Translations under genes and position numbers: made by a program
Assembly: GCF_003122325.1 (NCBI RefSeq)
Contig: NZ_QFBC01000004.1
Location: 124,001 to 188,000 of the forward strand
DNA: 64,000 bases
Direction of reading: 5' to 3'
Source of the DNA: Rhizobium album
GTDB taxonomy: Bacteria; Pseudomonadota; Alphaproteobacteria; Rhizobiales; Rhizobiaceae
Part shown: in pieces, positions 28,170 through 37,816 of the stretch
Layout of the letters: every line of letters begins with the position of its first letter
Numbering within the stretch: position 1 is the first letter of the stretch
Notes under the pieces: model-generated
Told to the model about the DNA's origin: nothing
Seen by the model: the letters and a program-made list of their open reading frames with translations, nothing else
The model's database searches: none

Positions 28170-29117
28170 TCAATGGCGCCCAACCTGCCAAACTGAAATA
28201 AGACCGTCAAGAAACAACTTGTCCGTCGCGACAGTACCGAGGTTGATGTCGCCGTAGCCGAACAGGTTCAGCACCGTGGAAATCGCGCTGGCGAAACCGA
28301 AGGCCGAGCCCGTGCGGGGCGCCTCCCATTTGACGATCTTGAGATCCTTGTCAATGCCGCGGCCGGTGAGATAGGTGCGGATCGACTCCTCGCCGCCGAG
28401 CGTATCGATCAGCCTGGCCTTCAGGGCCTGGCGGCCGGTGAAGATGCTGCCGTCGGCAAGACGCAGCACCTCGTCGCGCGAAAGCTTGCGGCGGTCGGCG
28501 ACCAGATCGACGAACCAGTCGTAGCTGTCCATCACCATGGCGCGAATCATCGCCTTGGCTTCTTCGCTGGCATCGTGGAAAGGCGACGGCTCGGCCTTCA
28601 GAGGCGCCGACTTGATCTCCTCCAGCGACACGCCGATCTTGTCCAGCAACTGCTTGGTCTGCGGATACTGAAAGATGACGCCGATGGACCCGGTGATCGA
28701 GGTTTCGCCGGCAATGATGGTATCGCCGGCCGTGGCGATCATGTAGCCGGCAGAAGCCGCCAGCGTCCGGACGTCGGAAACCACCGGTTTTTTCTCGGCC
28801 ACGGCGCGGATCGCCTTGAAGATCCGCTCGCCGCCATAGGTGGTGCCGCCGGGCGAGGAGATGGAAACGACCAGCGCCTTGACCCGGTCGCTGTCGCCGA
28901 TCTTCTTCAGCCGGCCCAGAAGCTCCTCGTCATCCTGGATCAGGCCGGAAATCTCGATGTGGGCGATATGCGGCGAACCGCTGCCCGCCGCCATGTCGCC
29001 CCCGGCGAGCCGGAAGGCGGCGATGCCGAGGCCGATGACCAGAACCGCCGCTGCAATCCGCCAGAAGCCGAGCTTGCGGCGCAGCCGGCGCCGGTCCGCT
29101 ATCGCCGATTGATCCAT
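28170..29117 (-). CDS. sppA: Signal peptide peptidase SppA (short form)
   Basis: Membrane-bound serine protease degrading cleaved signal peptides. 315 residues with one N-terminal transmembrane helix (~20-40) and one SppA protease domain. SPGGTTYGGERI and the Ser/Lys dyad region KKPVVSDVRTLAASAGYMIA are visible, then TSITGSIGV. This is the short, single-domain form. The ATG at 29117 is preferred over 29126 because AAAGG directly abuts the first and is well spaced for the second. Confidence 0.93.
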   Translation of the reverse strand: MDQSAIADRRRLRRKLGFWRIAAAVLVIGLGIAAFRLAGGDMAAGSGSPHIAHIEISGLIQDDEELLGRLKKIGDSDRVKALVVSISSPGGTTYGGERIFKAIRAVAEKKPVVSDVRTLAASAGYMIATAGDTIIAGETSITGSIGVIFQYPQTKQLLDKIGVSLEEIKSAPLKAEPSPFHDASEEAKAMIRAMVMDSYDWFVDLVADRRKLSRDEVLRLADGSIFTGRQALKARLIDTLGGEESIRTYLTGRGIDKDLKIVKWEAPRTGSAFGFASAISTVLNLFGYGDINLGTVATDKLFLDGLISVWQVGRH

Positions 29118-29304
29118 TACGTCCATCCTTTGCGAAAATCAGGTGGTGTCATTCATAGTCCGCCGGCACCGCCGATCAACGGCACGCTCACGGATTTTTT
29201 CACCTTTTATTGTTTGTTGCAAAAAAATCTCCATATTGGCAAGCGGTCGCAGCGCGCATACGGAACGGCGCAGGCACCCGCGGGATGTGAACGAGAATGA
29301 GAAA

Positions 29305-29973
29305 ATGCTGAACACGCTGAACAATTCGGGACTTGCCGATGCCGGCTCGCGACCGGTTCGCGACGCCTATGCTCTGGCGCTGCATCATTCCGCCCGTGTT
29401 CGCCGCCTGAAGATCCTGCTGCCGATCGCCGCCGTCGTCATTTCTTTCGTCTTCATCGGCGTCTCGCTCATCCGCGCCTATTTGCCCGACAATATCACCA
29501 TCGAATCGGCCAAGATCGAAAACGGCAAGGTCGTGATGGAAAAACCGGCGATTTCCGGCCGCAACGGCGACGGCATCAGCTATTCCATGGCGGCGCTCAG
29601 GGCATTGCAGGATATCCGCAACCCCGCGATGATCACGCTGGAGACGATCAAGGCCGCCGTGCCGGTGAACGACAAGATCATTGCCCGCGTTGCCGCCGCC
29701 GAAGGGGTCTACAATCGCGACAGCGACCGGCTCGAAATGACGAAACCCTTTACCATTACCCTCAACACCGGCCTCGAAGCCAAGTTCGAATCCGCCCACC
29801 TGGATATCAAGGCCGGCAAGATGAGCAGCGACGCCCCTGTTTCCATTCACTACAAGCAGGCTTCGATTCTTGCGCAGCGACTGGATATGTCGGATAAGGG
29901 GCGCATTATCACCTTCGAAGGCAACGTTCGGGTGAACGTCGACCCGTCCACCATTCGCAACCAGGGCAATTGA
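29305..29973 (+). CDS. lptC: LPS export ABC transporter periplasmic protein LptC
   Basis: Bitopic inner-membrane protein passing lipopolysaccharide from LptBFG to LptA. About 222 residues: a cytoplasmic N-tail, one transmembrane helix (~34-56, ILLPIAAVVISFVFIG), then a periplasmic beta-jellyroll ending before lptA. The start could also be GTG at 29287; the ATG at 29305 follows a GAG-rich stretch. First gene of a rightward block lptC-lptA-lptB-rpoN, divergent from sppA. Confidence 0.9.
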   Translation: MLNTLNNSGLADAGSRPVRDAYALALHHSARVRRLKILLPIAAVVISFVFIGVSLIRAYLPDNITIESAKIENGKVVMEKPAISGRNGDGISYSMAALRALQDIRNPAMITLETIKAAVPVNDKIIARVAAAEGVYNRDSDRLEMTKPFTITLNTGLEAKFESAHLDIKAGKMSSDAPVSIHYKQASILAQRLDMSDKGRIITFEGNVRVNVDPSTIRNQGN

Positions 29974-29984
29974 GAGCTGCGTCC

Positions 29985-30551
29985 ATGACAGCATATTGCA
30001 TATTTACCCGTTATACTGCAGCGGCTGTTTTTGCTGCTCTCTCCCTCGCCCCTGCTTTCGATACGCTTGCGCAGCAGACGACGGGTTCGATGAACAACCT
30101 GAAGCTTTCCAACGACAAGCCGATCCAGATCGAAAGCGACAAGCTGGAGATCAAGGAACAGGAGAACCTGGCGCTGTTCACCGGCAACGTGAAGGTGGTG
30201 CAGGGCGAAATGACCCTGCAGGCCGGCACGATGACCGTCTATTACCGCAAGAACGGCGGTTCCGACACGTCGGTCGCCTCGGGCAATGCGGATATCGACA
30301 AGATCAATGTGAAGGACAAGGTGTTCCTCAGCTCCGGCACCCAGCAGGCGACCGCCGATTCCGGCGTCTTCGACATGGCGAGCCAGACCTTCGTGCTCGA
30401 AGGCAAGCGCGTGGTATTGTCCGAAGGCGCCAACGTCTTCACCGGCTGTAAGTTGACGGTGCTCATGGACACCGGCCGGGCGACGCTCGACAGCTGTGGC
30501 GGCCGCGTCAACATCCAGCTCGACCCGAAGTCGCGGCAGAAGAAACAGTAA
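29985..30551 (+). CDS. lptA: LPS transport periplasmic protein LptA
   Basis: Periplasmic bridge protein of the Lpt machine. 188 residues with a signal peptide (about 1-30, ending near TLAQQ) and the OstA-like beta-jellyroll: IQIESDKLEIKEQENLALFTGNVKVVQG is characteristic. Starts 11 bases after the lptC stop. A TTG at 29970 is open in the same frame but the ATG gives a normal signal peptide. Confidence 0.92.
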   Translation: MTAYCIFTRYTAAAVFAALSLAPAFDTLAQQTTGSMNNLKLSNDKPIQIESDKLEIKEQENLALFTGNVKVVQGEMTLQAGTMTVYYRKNGGSDTSVASGNADIDKINVKDKVFLSSGTQQATADSGVFDMASQTFVLEGKRVVLSEGANVFTGCKLTVLMDTGRATLDSCGGRVNIQLDPKSRQKKQ

Positions 30552-30561
30552 CCGGCAGGCC

Positions 30562-31377
30562 GTGACCATCTCTCCCCTTTCAAAATTGTTCGGCAAGTCC
30601 GGATCGCCGCCGGCAGCGGCCGATGCGGCATCGCCCACCGACAAGGCGCGCTACGAAGGCACGCTGATCGCCCGCGGTTTGACGAAGACCTACAATACAC
30701 GGCGCGTCGTCAATGGCGCCTCGCTGGTGGTCCGCCGCGGCGAGGCCGTCGGCCTGCTGGGGCCGAACGGCGCCGGCAAGACCACCTGTTTCTACATGAT
30801 CACCGGCCTGGTGCCGGTCGACGAGGGTTCGATCGAGATCAACGGCAATGATGTGACCTCCATGCCGATGTATCGCCGCGCCCGCCTCGGCGTCGGCTAC
30901 CTGCCGCAGGAAGCCTCGATCTTCCGCGGGCTGACGGTGGAGGAAAACATCCGCGCCGTCCTGGAGGTGCACGATTCCAACAAGCAGCGCCGCGAGCAGA
31001 AGCTCGACTCCCTGCTCGAGGAATTCCATATCCAGAAGCTGCGGAAGTCGATGGCGGTGGCGCTGTCGGGCGGCGAACGCCGGCGTCTTGAAATCGCCCG
31101 CGCGCTGGCGACCGATCCGACCTTCATGCTGCTCGACGAACCTTTTGCCGGCGTCGATCCGATCTCGGTCTCCGACATCCAGAACCTGGTGCGGCACCTG
31201 ACGGCCCGCGGCATCGGCGTGCTGATCACCGACCACAACGTCCGCGAGACGCTGGGCCTGATCGACCGTGCCTATATCATCCATGCGGGCGAAGTGCTGA
31301 CGCATGGCCGGGCCAACGACATCGTCAACAACCCGGAAGTCCGCCGCCTCTATCTCGGCGACAAGTTCAGCCTCTAG
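30562..31377 (+). CDS. lptB: LPS export ABC transporter ATP-binding protein LptB
   Basis: Cytoplasmic ATPase powering LPS extraction with LptF and LptG (not in the window). 271 residues; a ~35-residue N-terminal extension precedes the ABC domain with GPNGAGKTT (Walker A), LPQEASIFRGLTVEEN (Q-loop), LSGGERRRLE (signature), FMLLDEPFAGVD (Walker B) and the H-loop in LITDHNVRET. GTG start at 30562, ten bases after the lptA stop. Confidence 0.95.
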   Translation: MTISPLSKLFGKSGSPPAAADAASPTDKARYEGTLIARGLTKTYNTRRVVNGASLVVRRGEAVGLLGPNGAGKTTCFYMITGLVPVDEGSIEINGNDVTSMPMYRRARLGVGYLPQEASIFRGLTVEENIRAVLEVHDSNKQRREQKLDSLLEEFHIQKLRKSMAVALSGGERRRLEIARALATDPTFMLLDEPFAGVDPISVSDIQNLVRHLTARGIGVLITDHNVRETLGLIDRAYIIHAGEVLTHGRANDIVNNPEVRRLYLGDKFSL

Positions 31378-31521
31378 CCCGTCCTTCATGACGGAAATTC
31401 GACAGGCGCCCCACTCCTTGCTTGACCAAACCCAATAAAAAAGCAATTTTTGGGCCAGTTGCAATTCCGCGCGGATTTATGCGGGATTGCGACCGAGCCG
31501 AAGGGGAGTTTCGCGTCCGTC

Positions 31522-33084
31522 ATGGCATTGTCCGCCAGTCTCTTCCTGCGCCAGAGCCAGTCGCTGGTGATGACCCCGCAACTGATGCAGTCGATCCAGC
31601 TGCTTCAGATGACGCATTTCGAGCTCAACCAGTTCATCGCCCAGGAAGTCGAAAAGAATCCGCTGCTCGATTTCGCGCCATCCGATGGCGAATTCGGCGG
31701 CACGCGGGACGATGACGGCCCCTTTTCCGGCAGCGACGAGCCGGCCGGCAGCGACCCGGTCGAGACGCGCGGCAGCGATCTCGCCTCCGACTGGTATGAA
31801 AGCGAACACACCGGCACGGCCGATCGTCTGAGCAGCCAGCTCGACACCAATTTCGACAGCGGTTTTTCCGACGAAGGCATGGCGCCGCGCCCCGATGCCC
31901 CCGAGTTGATGAGCCAGTGGAAGTCGATGCCGGGCAGCCAAGGCGGCGAAAGCGCCGATCTCGACGATTTCGTCGCCGGTCAGACGACGCTGCGCGATCA
32001 CCTCAACCAGCAGATTCCCTTCACCCTGGCAACGGCTGCCGACCATCTGACCGCCCAGCTTCTGATCGACCAGCTCGACGAAGCCGGTTACCTGCAGGCG
32101 GATCTGCGGGAGGTCGCCTTGCGGCTCGGCCGCAGCGTAACCGACGTCGAGACGGTGCTAGAGGCGCTGCAGACGCTGGATCCACCAGGTGTCTTTGCCC
32201 GTTCGCTCAGCGAATGCCTGGCGATCCAGCTCAGGCAGCGCGACCGGTTGGACCCGGCAATGGCCGCGCTGGTCGACCATCTCGAACTTCTGGCCCGGCG
32301 CGACTTCCTGTCGCTGAAACGGATCTGCGGCGTCGACGAGGAAGACCTGCTCGACATGCTGACCGAGATTCGCAAGCTCAACCCCAAACCCGGCAGCAGC
32401 TTCGAAACCGCGGTTTCGGAAGCGATCGTGCCCGACGTGGTGGTGCGGACGGCTGCAAACGGCAGCTGGCTGGTGGAGCTCAATCCCGACACCCTGCCGC
32501 GTGTGCTCGTCAACCAGTCCTATTATGCCGAGGTTGCCAAGCACAGGCACCGGCCGGGCGAAGACCATGCCTTCATGTCCGAATGCCTGCAGACCGCCAA
32601 CTGGCTGACCCGCAGCCTCGACCAGCGGGCAAAGACGATCATGAAGGTAGCGACCGAAATCGTCCGCCAGCAGGACGCCTTCCTCGTCCACGGCGTCGAC
32701 CAGCTTCGCCCGCTCAACCTCAAGACGGTGGCCGAGGCGATCAAGATGCACGAATCCACCGTCAGCCGCGTCACCTCCAACAAATACATGCTGACGCCGC
32801 GCGGCCTGTTCGAACTCAAATATTTCTTCACCGTGTCGATCGGCTCGGCCGGGGGCGGCGACACCCATTCGGCCGAGGCGGTGCGCCATCGCATCCGCGC
32901 GCTGATCAACCAGGAGACGCCGGAGGCGGTGTTGTCCGACGACGACATCGTCGATCTGCTCAAGCGGGCCGGCATCGATCTCGCCCGCCGGACGGTGGCC
33001 AAGTATCGCGAGGCGATGAACATTCCCTCCTCGGTACAACGGAGACGGGAAAAGCGGGCGCTTTCGAAGGTTTCCGCTTTCTGA
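31522..33084 (+). CDS. rpoN: RNA polymerase sigma-54 factor RpoN
   Basis: Sigma factor for nitrogen, nitrogen-fixation and C4-dicarboxylate promoters that need enhancer-binding activators. 520 residues: a Gln/Leu-rich region I (LRQSQSLVMTPQLMQSIQLL), an acidic region II (~60-130), the core-binding domain, and the C-terminal RpoN box ARRTVAKYRE. The ATG at 31522 begins the canonical rhizobial start although AAGGGGAG lies 13 bases away. It follows lptB by 144 bases, the standard rhizobial order. Confidence 0.97.
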   Translation: MALSASLFLRQSQSLVMTPQLMQSIQLLQMTHFELNQFIAQEVEKNPLLDFAPSDGEFGGTRDDDGPFSGSDEPAGSDPVETRGSDLASDWYESEHTGTADRLSSQLDTNFDSGFSDEGMAPRPDAPELMSQWKSMPGSQGGESADLDDFVAGQTTLRDHLNQQIPFTLATAADHLTAQLLIDQLDEAGYLQADLREVALRLGRSVTDVETVLEALQTLDPPGVFARSLSECLAIQLRQRDRLDPAMAALVDHLELLARRDFLSLKRICGVDEEDLLDMLTEIRKLNPKPGSSFETAVSEAIVPDVVVRTAANGSWLVELNPDTLPRVLVNQSYYAEVAKHRHRPGEDHAFMSECLQTANWLTRSLDQRAKTIMKVATEIVRQQDAFLVHGVDQLRPLNLKTVAEAIKMHESTVSRVTSNKYMLTPRGLFELKYFFTVSIGSAGGGDTHSAEAVRHRIRALINQETPEAVLSDDDIVDLLKRAGIDLARRTVAKYREAMNIPSSVQRRREKRALSKVSAF

Positions 33085-33126
33085 GGCGACGTCCCTGTGG
33101 ATCCGTTAAAAATTCCCTGACGGCCC

Positions 33127-33155
33127 TTGACTCTCGGGGCACCGGGCGCTAGAAG
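33127..33155 (+). promoter_or_regulatory. Candidate housekeeping-sigma promoter for hpf
   Basis: TTGACT (33127-33132) and TAGAAG (33150-33155) separated by 17 bases lie about 160 bases before the hpf start. The -35 is strong and the -10 weak for an alphaproteobacterial sigma-70 promoter. It would give hpf-ptsN expression independent of rpoN. Confidence 0.45.
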
Positions 33156-33315
33156 CGCGCCGCAATTGGAACAGGAAAACCTAGCTCCCGATCATTTCCC
33201 CACTTCACGGTTAAGTTTAGCGGCGCAAAACAATGTTCGCCGCGTGAAACGCTTGGATGAGCGAGTGCCTTGGCGTAAACTGATACTCGCAAATCACGAC
33301 AAGAAGGAAAATTCC

Positions 33316-33888
33316 ATGAGTGTGCGTGTATCCGGGAAACATATGGAGATTGGTGAAACGTTCCGTTCGCGGATCGAGGACCACATCGGCGAGGCCGTAA
33401 CCAAATACTTCGACGGGGGGTATTCAAGTCAGGTTACAGTTGAAAAGTCCGGTTCGCGTTTTGCAGCGGATTGCAAGATTCACCTGGACAGCGGGGTCAG
33501 CCTGCATGCCACGGGTGAAGCGAACGATCCGCAGGCGGCGTTCGATGGCGCAGCCCAGCGTATCGAGAAGCGTCTGCGGCGCTACAAGCGGAAGCTGAAG
33601 GACCATCACAGCGGCCTTAACGGCAATGGTGCGGAAATTGCCTATACGGTCATGGATGCCATTCCCGACGAGCAGGAGGAAATCTCGGAGGACTATGCGC
33701 CGACGATCGTCGCCGAAAGCAGCAAGTCGCTGAGGACGATGTCGGTCGCCAGCGCCGTGATGGCGCTCGACATGACGGACGAGCCGGTCTTCATGTTCCG
33801 CAGTGCCGGCAAGGAAGAACTGAATATTGTTTACCGTCGCCGCGACGGTAATATCGGCTGGATCGATGCCGCCAGTGTAAAGAGCTGA
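33316..33888 (+). CDS. hpf: Ribosome hibernation promoting factor, long form
   Basis: 190 residues: an N-terminal S30AE/YfiA-fold domain (MSVRVSGKHMEIGETFRSRI..., ~1-105) binding the 30S subunit, a linker, and a C-terminal dimerisation domain (~130-188, PVFMFRSAGKEELNIVYRRRDG) that makes long HPF form 100S ribosome dimers in stationary phase. Start ATG 33316 follows AAGAAGGAAA. Older rhizobial literature knows this as the ORF downstream of rpoN. The next gene is ptsN. Confidence 0.93.
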   Translation: MSVRVSGKHMEIGETFRSRIEDHIGEAVTKYFDGGYSSQVTVEKSGSRFAADCKIHLDSGVSLHATGEANDPQAAFDGAAQRIEKRLRRYKRKLKDHHSGLNGNGAEIAYTVMDAIPDEQEEISEDYAPTIVAESSKSLRTMSVASAVMALDMTDEPVFMFRSAGKEELNIVYRRRDGNIGWIDAASVKS

Positions 33889-33900
33889 GAATGAACACGG

Positions 33901-33944
33901 GGGATGCCCGGTCGATACCGGCCGGGCATCCCGACCCCTTTTTC
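33901..33944 (+). terminator. Terminator or attenuator between hpf and ptsN
   Basis: An 11-bp stem (GGGATGCCCGG at 33901-33911 with 33922-33932, 10-nt loop) is followed after six bases by a run of five or six T (to 33943). It could lower ptsN expression relative to hpf. Confidence 0.55.
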
Positions 33945-33967
33945 TCGGCACATGAAGGACAAAGAGA

Positions 33968-34432
33968 ATGGCGTTGGCAGATCTCCTGCGACAAGATGCG
34001 ATTATTCCTGCCCTGAAGGTGAATTCCAAAAAGCAGCTGCTCCAGGAGCTTGCGGCCAGGGCCGCAAAGCTCACCGGACTGCCGGAACGGGAAGTCTTCG
34101 ACGTAATCCTGCAGCGCGAGCGTCTCGGCTCCACCGGCGTCGGTAACGGCATCGCCATACCGCACGGCAAGCTGAACGCCATCCATTCCATCACCGGCAT
34201 TTTTGCCCGCCTGGACCAGCCGGTCGATTTCGAGGCGCTGGACGACCAGCCCGTCGATCTGGTGTTCCTGCTGCTGGCGCCCGAAGGTGCCGGTGCGGAC
34301 CATCTCAAGGCCCTGTCGCGGATCGCCCGCGTGCTGCGCGACCAGGATCTGGTCGCCAAACTGCGCGCCACGGATTCCGCCTCGGCGATCTATGCCTTCC
34401 TCAATCAGGAAGAAACGTCCAACGCCGCCTGA
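33968..34432 (+). CDS. ptsN: PTS IIA-like nitrogen-regulatory protein PtsN (EIIA-Ntr)
   Basis: 154-residue phosphocarrier of the PTS-Ntr system (PtsP-Npr-PtsN). The phospho-accepting His is in GIAIPHGKL (~residue 66). In rhizobia it influences potassium homeostasis, transporter activity and nitrogen responses. An AAGGACAAAGAGA ribosome-binding stretch precedes the ATG. Last gene of the rpoN block; convergent with grpE. Confidence 0.94.
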   Translation: MALADLLRQDAIIPALKVNSKKQLLQELAARAAKLTGLPEREVFDVILQRERLGSTGVGNGIAIPHGKLNAIHSITGIFARLDQPVDFEALDDQPVDLVFLLLAPEGAGADHLKALSRIARVLRDQDLVAKLRATDSASAIYAFLNQEETSNAA

Positions 34433-34589
34433 GGCGCATGCTCCGGCCGGCGACCGCCGGAGCCATCGTCAGTGTCATCGGCTGCAAACACTCGCGGCCT
34501 TTTCGCTTTTCCTCGACAAAGGCCGCAAGGCGCAGTCACCGGGACCGCCCGGCGGCAGGAGAGCCGATGGCTCTCCGCCGTTTCACGCC

Positions 34590-35219
34590 TCAGGCGTCGC
34601 CTTCATTGATGCCGGCCGTGCCCGGTTCGGACGGCTGGGCTTCCGCCTTGGCGCCGCCCTTGGCGACACCGACCATGGCCGGGCGCAGGACGCGGTCGCC
34701 GATCGTGTAGCCGGCCTGCACCACCTGCACGACGGTGTTGTTCGGTACATCGGGATTGGGGATTTCGAACATCGCCTGATGGAAGTTCGGATCGAACTTC
34801 TGGCCTTCCGGCTCCAGCTTGCGCACGCCATGGCGTTCGAACGCTGAAAGCATGGACCGCTCGGTCATCTCGACGCCTTCGATCAGGGCATTGAGACCGC
34901 TTTCGGCTGCGGCCCGCTGGTCGGCCGGAATGGCGTCGAGGGCGCGGCGCAGGTTGTCGGAAACGCCGAGCATGTCGCGGGCAAAAGCGGTGACGGCATA
35001 GGCCTTGGCATCCTTCACGTCGCGTTCGGTGCGGCGGCGAAGGTTGTCCATCTCAGCGGCGAGACGGAGGAACTTGTCGCGCAGGTCGGCATTTTCAGCC
35101 TTCAGCGCCTCGGTCGGATCGAAGGTGCCGGCCGCCTCCGCAGCGGCGGTTTCGGCGGGACCGGCCTCGGTGTGGTTCACGGCGGCGTCGGGGCCATTCG
35201 TAGGGGTCTCGTCGGTCAT
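34590..35219 (-). CDS. grpE: Nucleotide exchange factor GrpE
   Basis: Co-chaperone releasing ADP from DnaK. 209 residues: a disordered acidic/alanine N-terminus, a long coiled coil (~35-110, [27 protein letters not shown]), and the beta-wing domain with [18 protein letters not shown] and [19 protein letters not shown]. Downstream of hrcA on the same strand, the usual alphaproteobacterial pair. Confidence 0.95.
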   Translation of the reverse strand: MTDETPTNGPDAAVNHTEAGPAETAAAEAAGTFDPTEALKAENADLRDKFLRLAAEMDNLRRRTERDVKDAKAYAVTAFARDMLGVSDNLRRALDAIPADQRAAAESGLNALIEGVEMTERSMLSAFERHGVRKLEPEGQKFDPNFHQAMFEIPNPDVPNNTVVQVVQAGYTIGDRVLRPAMVGVAKGGAKAEAQPSEPGTAGINEGDA

Positions 35220-35329
35220 GACGTATCTCCAGTCACTGTTTTGGGATTTGAGCCCGATATCGAGGTTTGGCGGGAAAAAATCAAGGGTTTACCCGAAGTT
35301 TCGGCCGCAACCGCGCCCGTCCGCCGTCG

Positions 35330-36418
35330 CTACAGCAGCGTCCGTGCCATGCGGCCGACGATCTGGGCGGTGTAATCGACCATCGGCACGATGCGCGAAT
35401 AGTTGAGCCGCGTCGGGCCGATGACGCCGACGGCGCCGACGATGCGATCCTCGCCGTCCCGGTAGGGCGCGACGATCAGCGACGAACCAGAAAGCGAGAA
35501 CAGCTTGTTTTCCGAACCGATGAAAATGCGCACGCCCGGACCGCTTTCGGCGAGATTGAGGATCTCGATCAGGCTGTCCTTCTTCTCCAGGTCGTCGAAC
35601 AGCATCCGCAGCCGGTCGATGTCTTCCGTACCGGCGACGCCTTCCAACAGATTGGCGCGGCCGCGGACGATCAGCCGTGTCGGCTTGTCGTCGTCCTGGC
35701 CGCCGGACCACACCGCCAGGCCACGCTCGACCAGGTCCTGGGACAGGCTGTCCAGTTCCTGCCGCACCTGGTTCTTCAGGACCTGCAGTTGCTTGCGCAG
35801 ATCCGGCAGCGTCTGGCCGATCATGTGAGCGTTGAGGAAATTGGCGGCTTCGGTGAGTTGTGACGAGGTGACGCCGGCCGGCAGTTCGATGATGCGATTT
35901 TCCACCTGGTCATGGTCGCCAACCAGCACCGCCAGCGCCTTGGTCGGCTCCAGCCGGATGAACTCGACATGCTTGAGCACCTGGTCAGACTTGGCGGTGA
36001 CCACCAGGCCGGCGCCGCGAGACATGCCGGACAGCATGCGGCTCGCCTCGTTCATCAGGCCTTCCACCGTCTGGCCGCGCTGCACGGGACCCATCTGGCG
36101 ATCCATGCTGGCGCGATCTTCCTGCGAAAGCGCGCTGACCTGCATGAAGGCATCGACGAAAAAGCGCAGGCCCATCTGCGTGGGAAGCCGGCCGGCACTG
36201 ATATGGGGAGAATAGATCAGGCCGAGCTCTTCGAGATCGCCCATGACATTGCGCACCGAAGCCGGGGAAAGCGACATCGGCAACAGGCGGGAGAGGTTGC
36301 GGGAACCCAGCGGCTCGCCGTTTTCGAGATACTCCTCCACTATTCGCCGGAAGATTTCCCTTGAGCGATCGTCCAGCGCTGCGCTCACATCCCTGTCCGG
36401 CGTCTGCCCTAAACCCAT
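35330..36418 (-). CDS. hrcA: Heat-inducible transcription repressor HrcA
   Basis: Repressor of CIRCE-controlled chaperone operons (groESL in alphaproteobacteria). 362 residues from ATG 36418: N-terminal winged helix ([21 protein letters not shown], then [19 protein letters not shown]), GAF-like dimerisation core, C-terminal [21 protein letters not shown] longer reading to 36481 is open but lacks family similarity. I see no CIRCE inverted repeat upstream, so autoregulation through CIRCE is not supported here. Confidence 0.94.
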   Translation of the reverse strand: MGLGQTPDRDVSAALDDRSREIFRRIVEEYLENGEPLGSRNLSRLLPMSLSPASVRNVMGDLEELGLIYSPHISAGRLPTQMGLRFFVDAFMQVSALSQEDRASMDRQMGPVQRGQTVEGLMNEASRMLSGMSRGAGLVVTAKSDQVLKHVEFIRLEPTKALAVLVGDHDQVENRIIELPAGVTSSQLTEAANFLNAHMIGQTLPDLRKQLQVLKNQVRQELDSLSQDLVERGLAVWSGGQDDDKPTRLIVRGRANLLEGVAGTEDIDRLRMLFDDLEKKDSLIEILNLAESGPGVRIFIGSENKLFSLSGSSLIVAPYRDGEDRIVGAVGVIGPTRLNYSRIVPMVDYTAQIVGRMARTLL

Positions 36419-36513
36419 CTTTCCCGTAAAAACCGTATCGTTGATCCTGAAGGGAATATAGGCATGCCGACGCCGATCCACAAAGGGAAATGTGAAAAAC
36501 GCGTGGGGATGCG

Positions 36514-36897
36514 TCAGACCTTAGTCGCCACCCGCCACCAGGCCGTCTCCGGCGGCTCGAAGGAGTGCGACAGCGGCTTCAGGCTCTCGGCTTCCTTGTC
36601 GTCGAAGCTGCCGAGCACCAGCGCAATCACCGGCGCATCATCGACGGCGCCGAGCGTGCTGCCGCAGCGCGGACAGAAGGCCCGGCTGGAATAATCGGAC
36701 GAGCGGTAGAGACTGGGCGCCCCACCCTCACCCACCCAGCTGACCGCCTCGCTCGGAAACTCCACCCAGCACAACGTCAAGCCGCCCGAATGCCGCTGGC
36801 AGACATCGCAGGAACAGCTGTGCGGATTGCCCGGCCGGCCTTTTGCAGTAAAACGGATATGGCCGCACAGGCACCCACCCTCGTGTGTTTCGCTCAT
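36514..36897 (-). CDS. GFA family (glutathione-dependent formaldehyde-activating-like) zinc protein
   Basis: About 127 residues with the GFA/Mss4 zinc pattern: [10 protein letters not shown] near the start, [12 protein letters not shown], and [11 protein letters not shown]. Members bind zinc and some bind glutathione; the formaldehyde activity of the founding protein is disputed, so the substrate is unknown. GAGG lies six bases before the ATG at 36897; an ATG two codons upstream (36903) is possible. It separates hrcA from rph, which are often divergent neighbours. Confidence 0.8.
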   Translation of the reverse strand: MSETHEGGCLCGHIRFTAKGRPGNPHSCSCDVCQRHSGGLTLCWVEFPSEAVSWVGEGGAPSLYRSSDYSSRAFCPRCGSTLGAVDDAPVIALVLGSFDDKEAESLKPLSHSFEPPETAWWRVATKV

Positions 36898-37078
36898 CGA
36901 CATCCTCGAAGCCATTGGTTCACGCGCCGAGGCTGGCATGGTCAAAGCGTGGCAGCAAGCTTGAAACGGTTGTATTACGGTGCTTCCGGCGGCGGATTCC
37001 CGCAGGCGACAGCGCCTTTTCCTTTGCAAAAGGCGTCGGCCAGCCGTAGAAGGCGTCTCACAACAGCAGGAGTTTCAC

Positions 37079-37795
37079 ATGCGGCCTTCAGGCAGAAAAA
37101 CGGACCAGATGCGCAAGGTTTCCTTCGAGCGCGGTTTTTCCAAACATGCAGAGGGTTCCTGTCTCGTCAAATTCGGCGACACCCATGTGCTTTGCACCGC
37201 AAGTCTTGAGGACAAGACGCCGCCGTGGCTGCGCAACAGCGGCAAGGGCTGGGTGACGGCCGAATACGGCATGCTGCCGCGCGCCACCGGCGAACGCATG
37301 AAGCGCGAAGCCGCCACCGGCAAGCAGGGCGGCCGCACCCAGGAAATCCAGCGGCTGATCGGCCGCTCGCTGCGCGCCATCGTCGACCTCGAAGCGCTCG
37401 GCGAACGGCAGATCACCATCGATTGCGACGTCATCCAGGCCGATGGCGGCACCCGCACCGCCTCGATCACCGGGGCATGGATTGCCCTCTACGACTGCCT
37501 GAAGTGGATGGAAGGCCGCAACATGGTGAAGGTCGAGCGTGTCCTGAAGGATCACGTTGCCGCCATTTCTTGCGGCATCTTCGCCAACCAGCCGGTCATC
37601 GACCTCGACTATCTGGAAGACTCAGCCGCCGAGACCGACGCCAACTTCGTCATGACCGGCGCCGGCGGCATCGTCGAGATCCAAGGCACTGCCGAAGGCA
37701 AGCCGTTCACGGAAGAAGAATTTTCGACGCTGATGCAGCTTGCCCGCAACGGTATCGCCGAACTGGTGACGCTGCAGAAGCAAGCGGTGGCGTGA
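37079..37795 (+). CDS. rph: Ribonuclease PH
   Basis: Phosphorolytic 3'-5' exoribonuclease trimming tRNA precursors. 238 residues: [20 protein letters not shown] start, [38 protein letters not shown]/phosphate-binding segment, and [20 protein letters not shown] catalytic core with its conserved Asp residues. Ribosome site CAGGAG precedes the ATG. It begins a rightward run with a VOC gene, rdgB and hemW. Confidence 0.96.
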   Translation: MRPSGRKTDQMRKVSFERGFSKHAEGSCLVKFGDTHVLCTASLEDKTPPWLRNSGKGWVTAEYGMLPRATGERMKREAATGKQGGRTQEIQRLIGRSLRAIVDLEALGERQITIDCDVIQADGGTRTASITGAWIALYDCLKWMEGRNMVKVERVLKDHVAAISCGIFANQPVIDLDYLEDSAAETDANFVMTGAGGIVEIQGTAEGKPFTEEEFSTLMQLARNGIAELVTLQKQAVA

Positions 37796-37816
37796 GGAAG
37801 AAACGGGCGTAACGCC

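Noticed and set aside
31378-31521. Sigma-54 (-24/-12) autoregulatory promoter upstream of rpoN
   Set aside because: A GGGCC...TTGCAA string is present near 31451-31463, but the GG-to-GC spacing is about 7 rather than 10 bases, so it does not fit the consensus.
36419-36513. CIRCE element upstream of hrcA
   Set aside because: No TTAGCACTC-N9-GAGTGCTAA dyad, or a close variant, is present.
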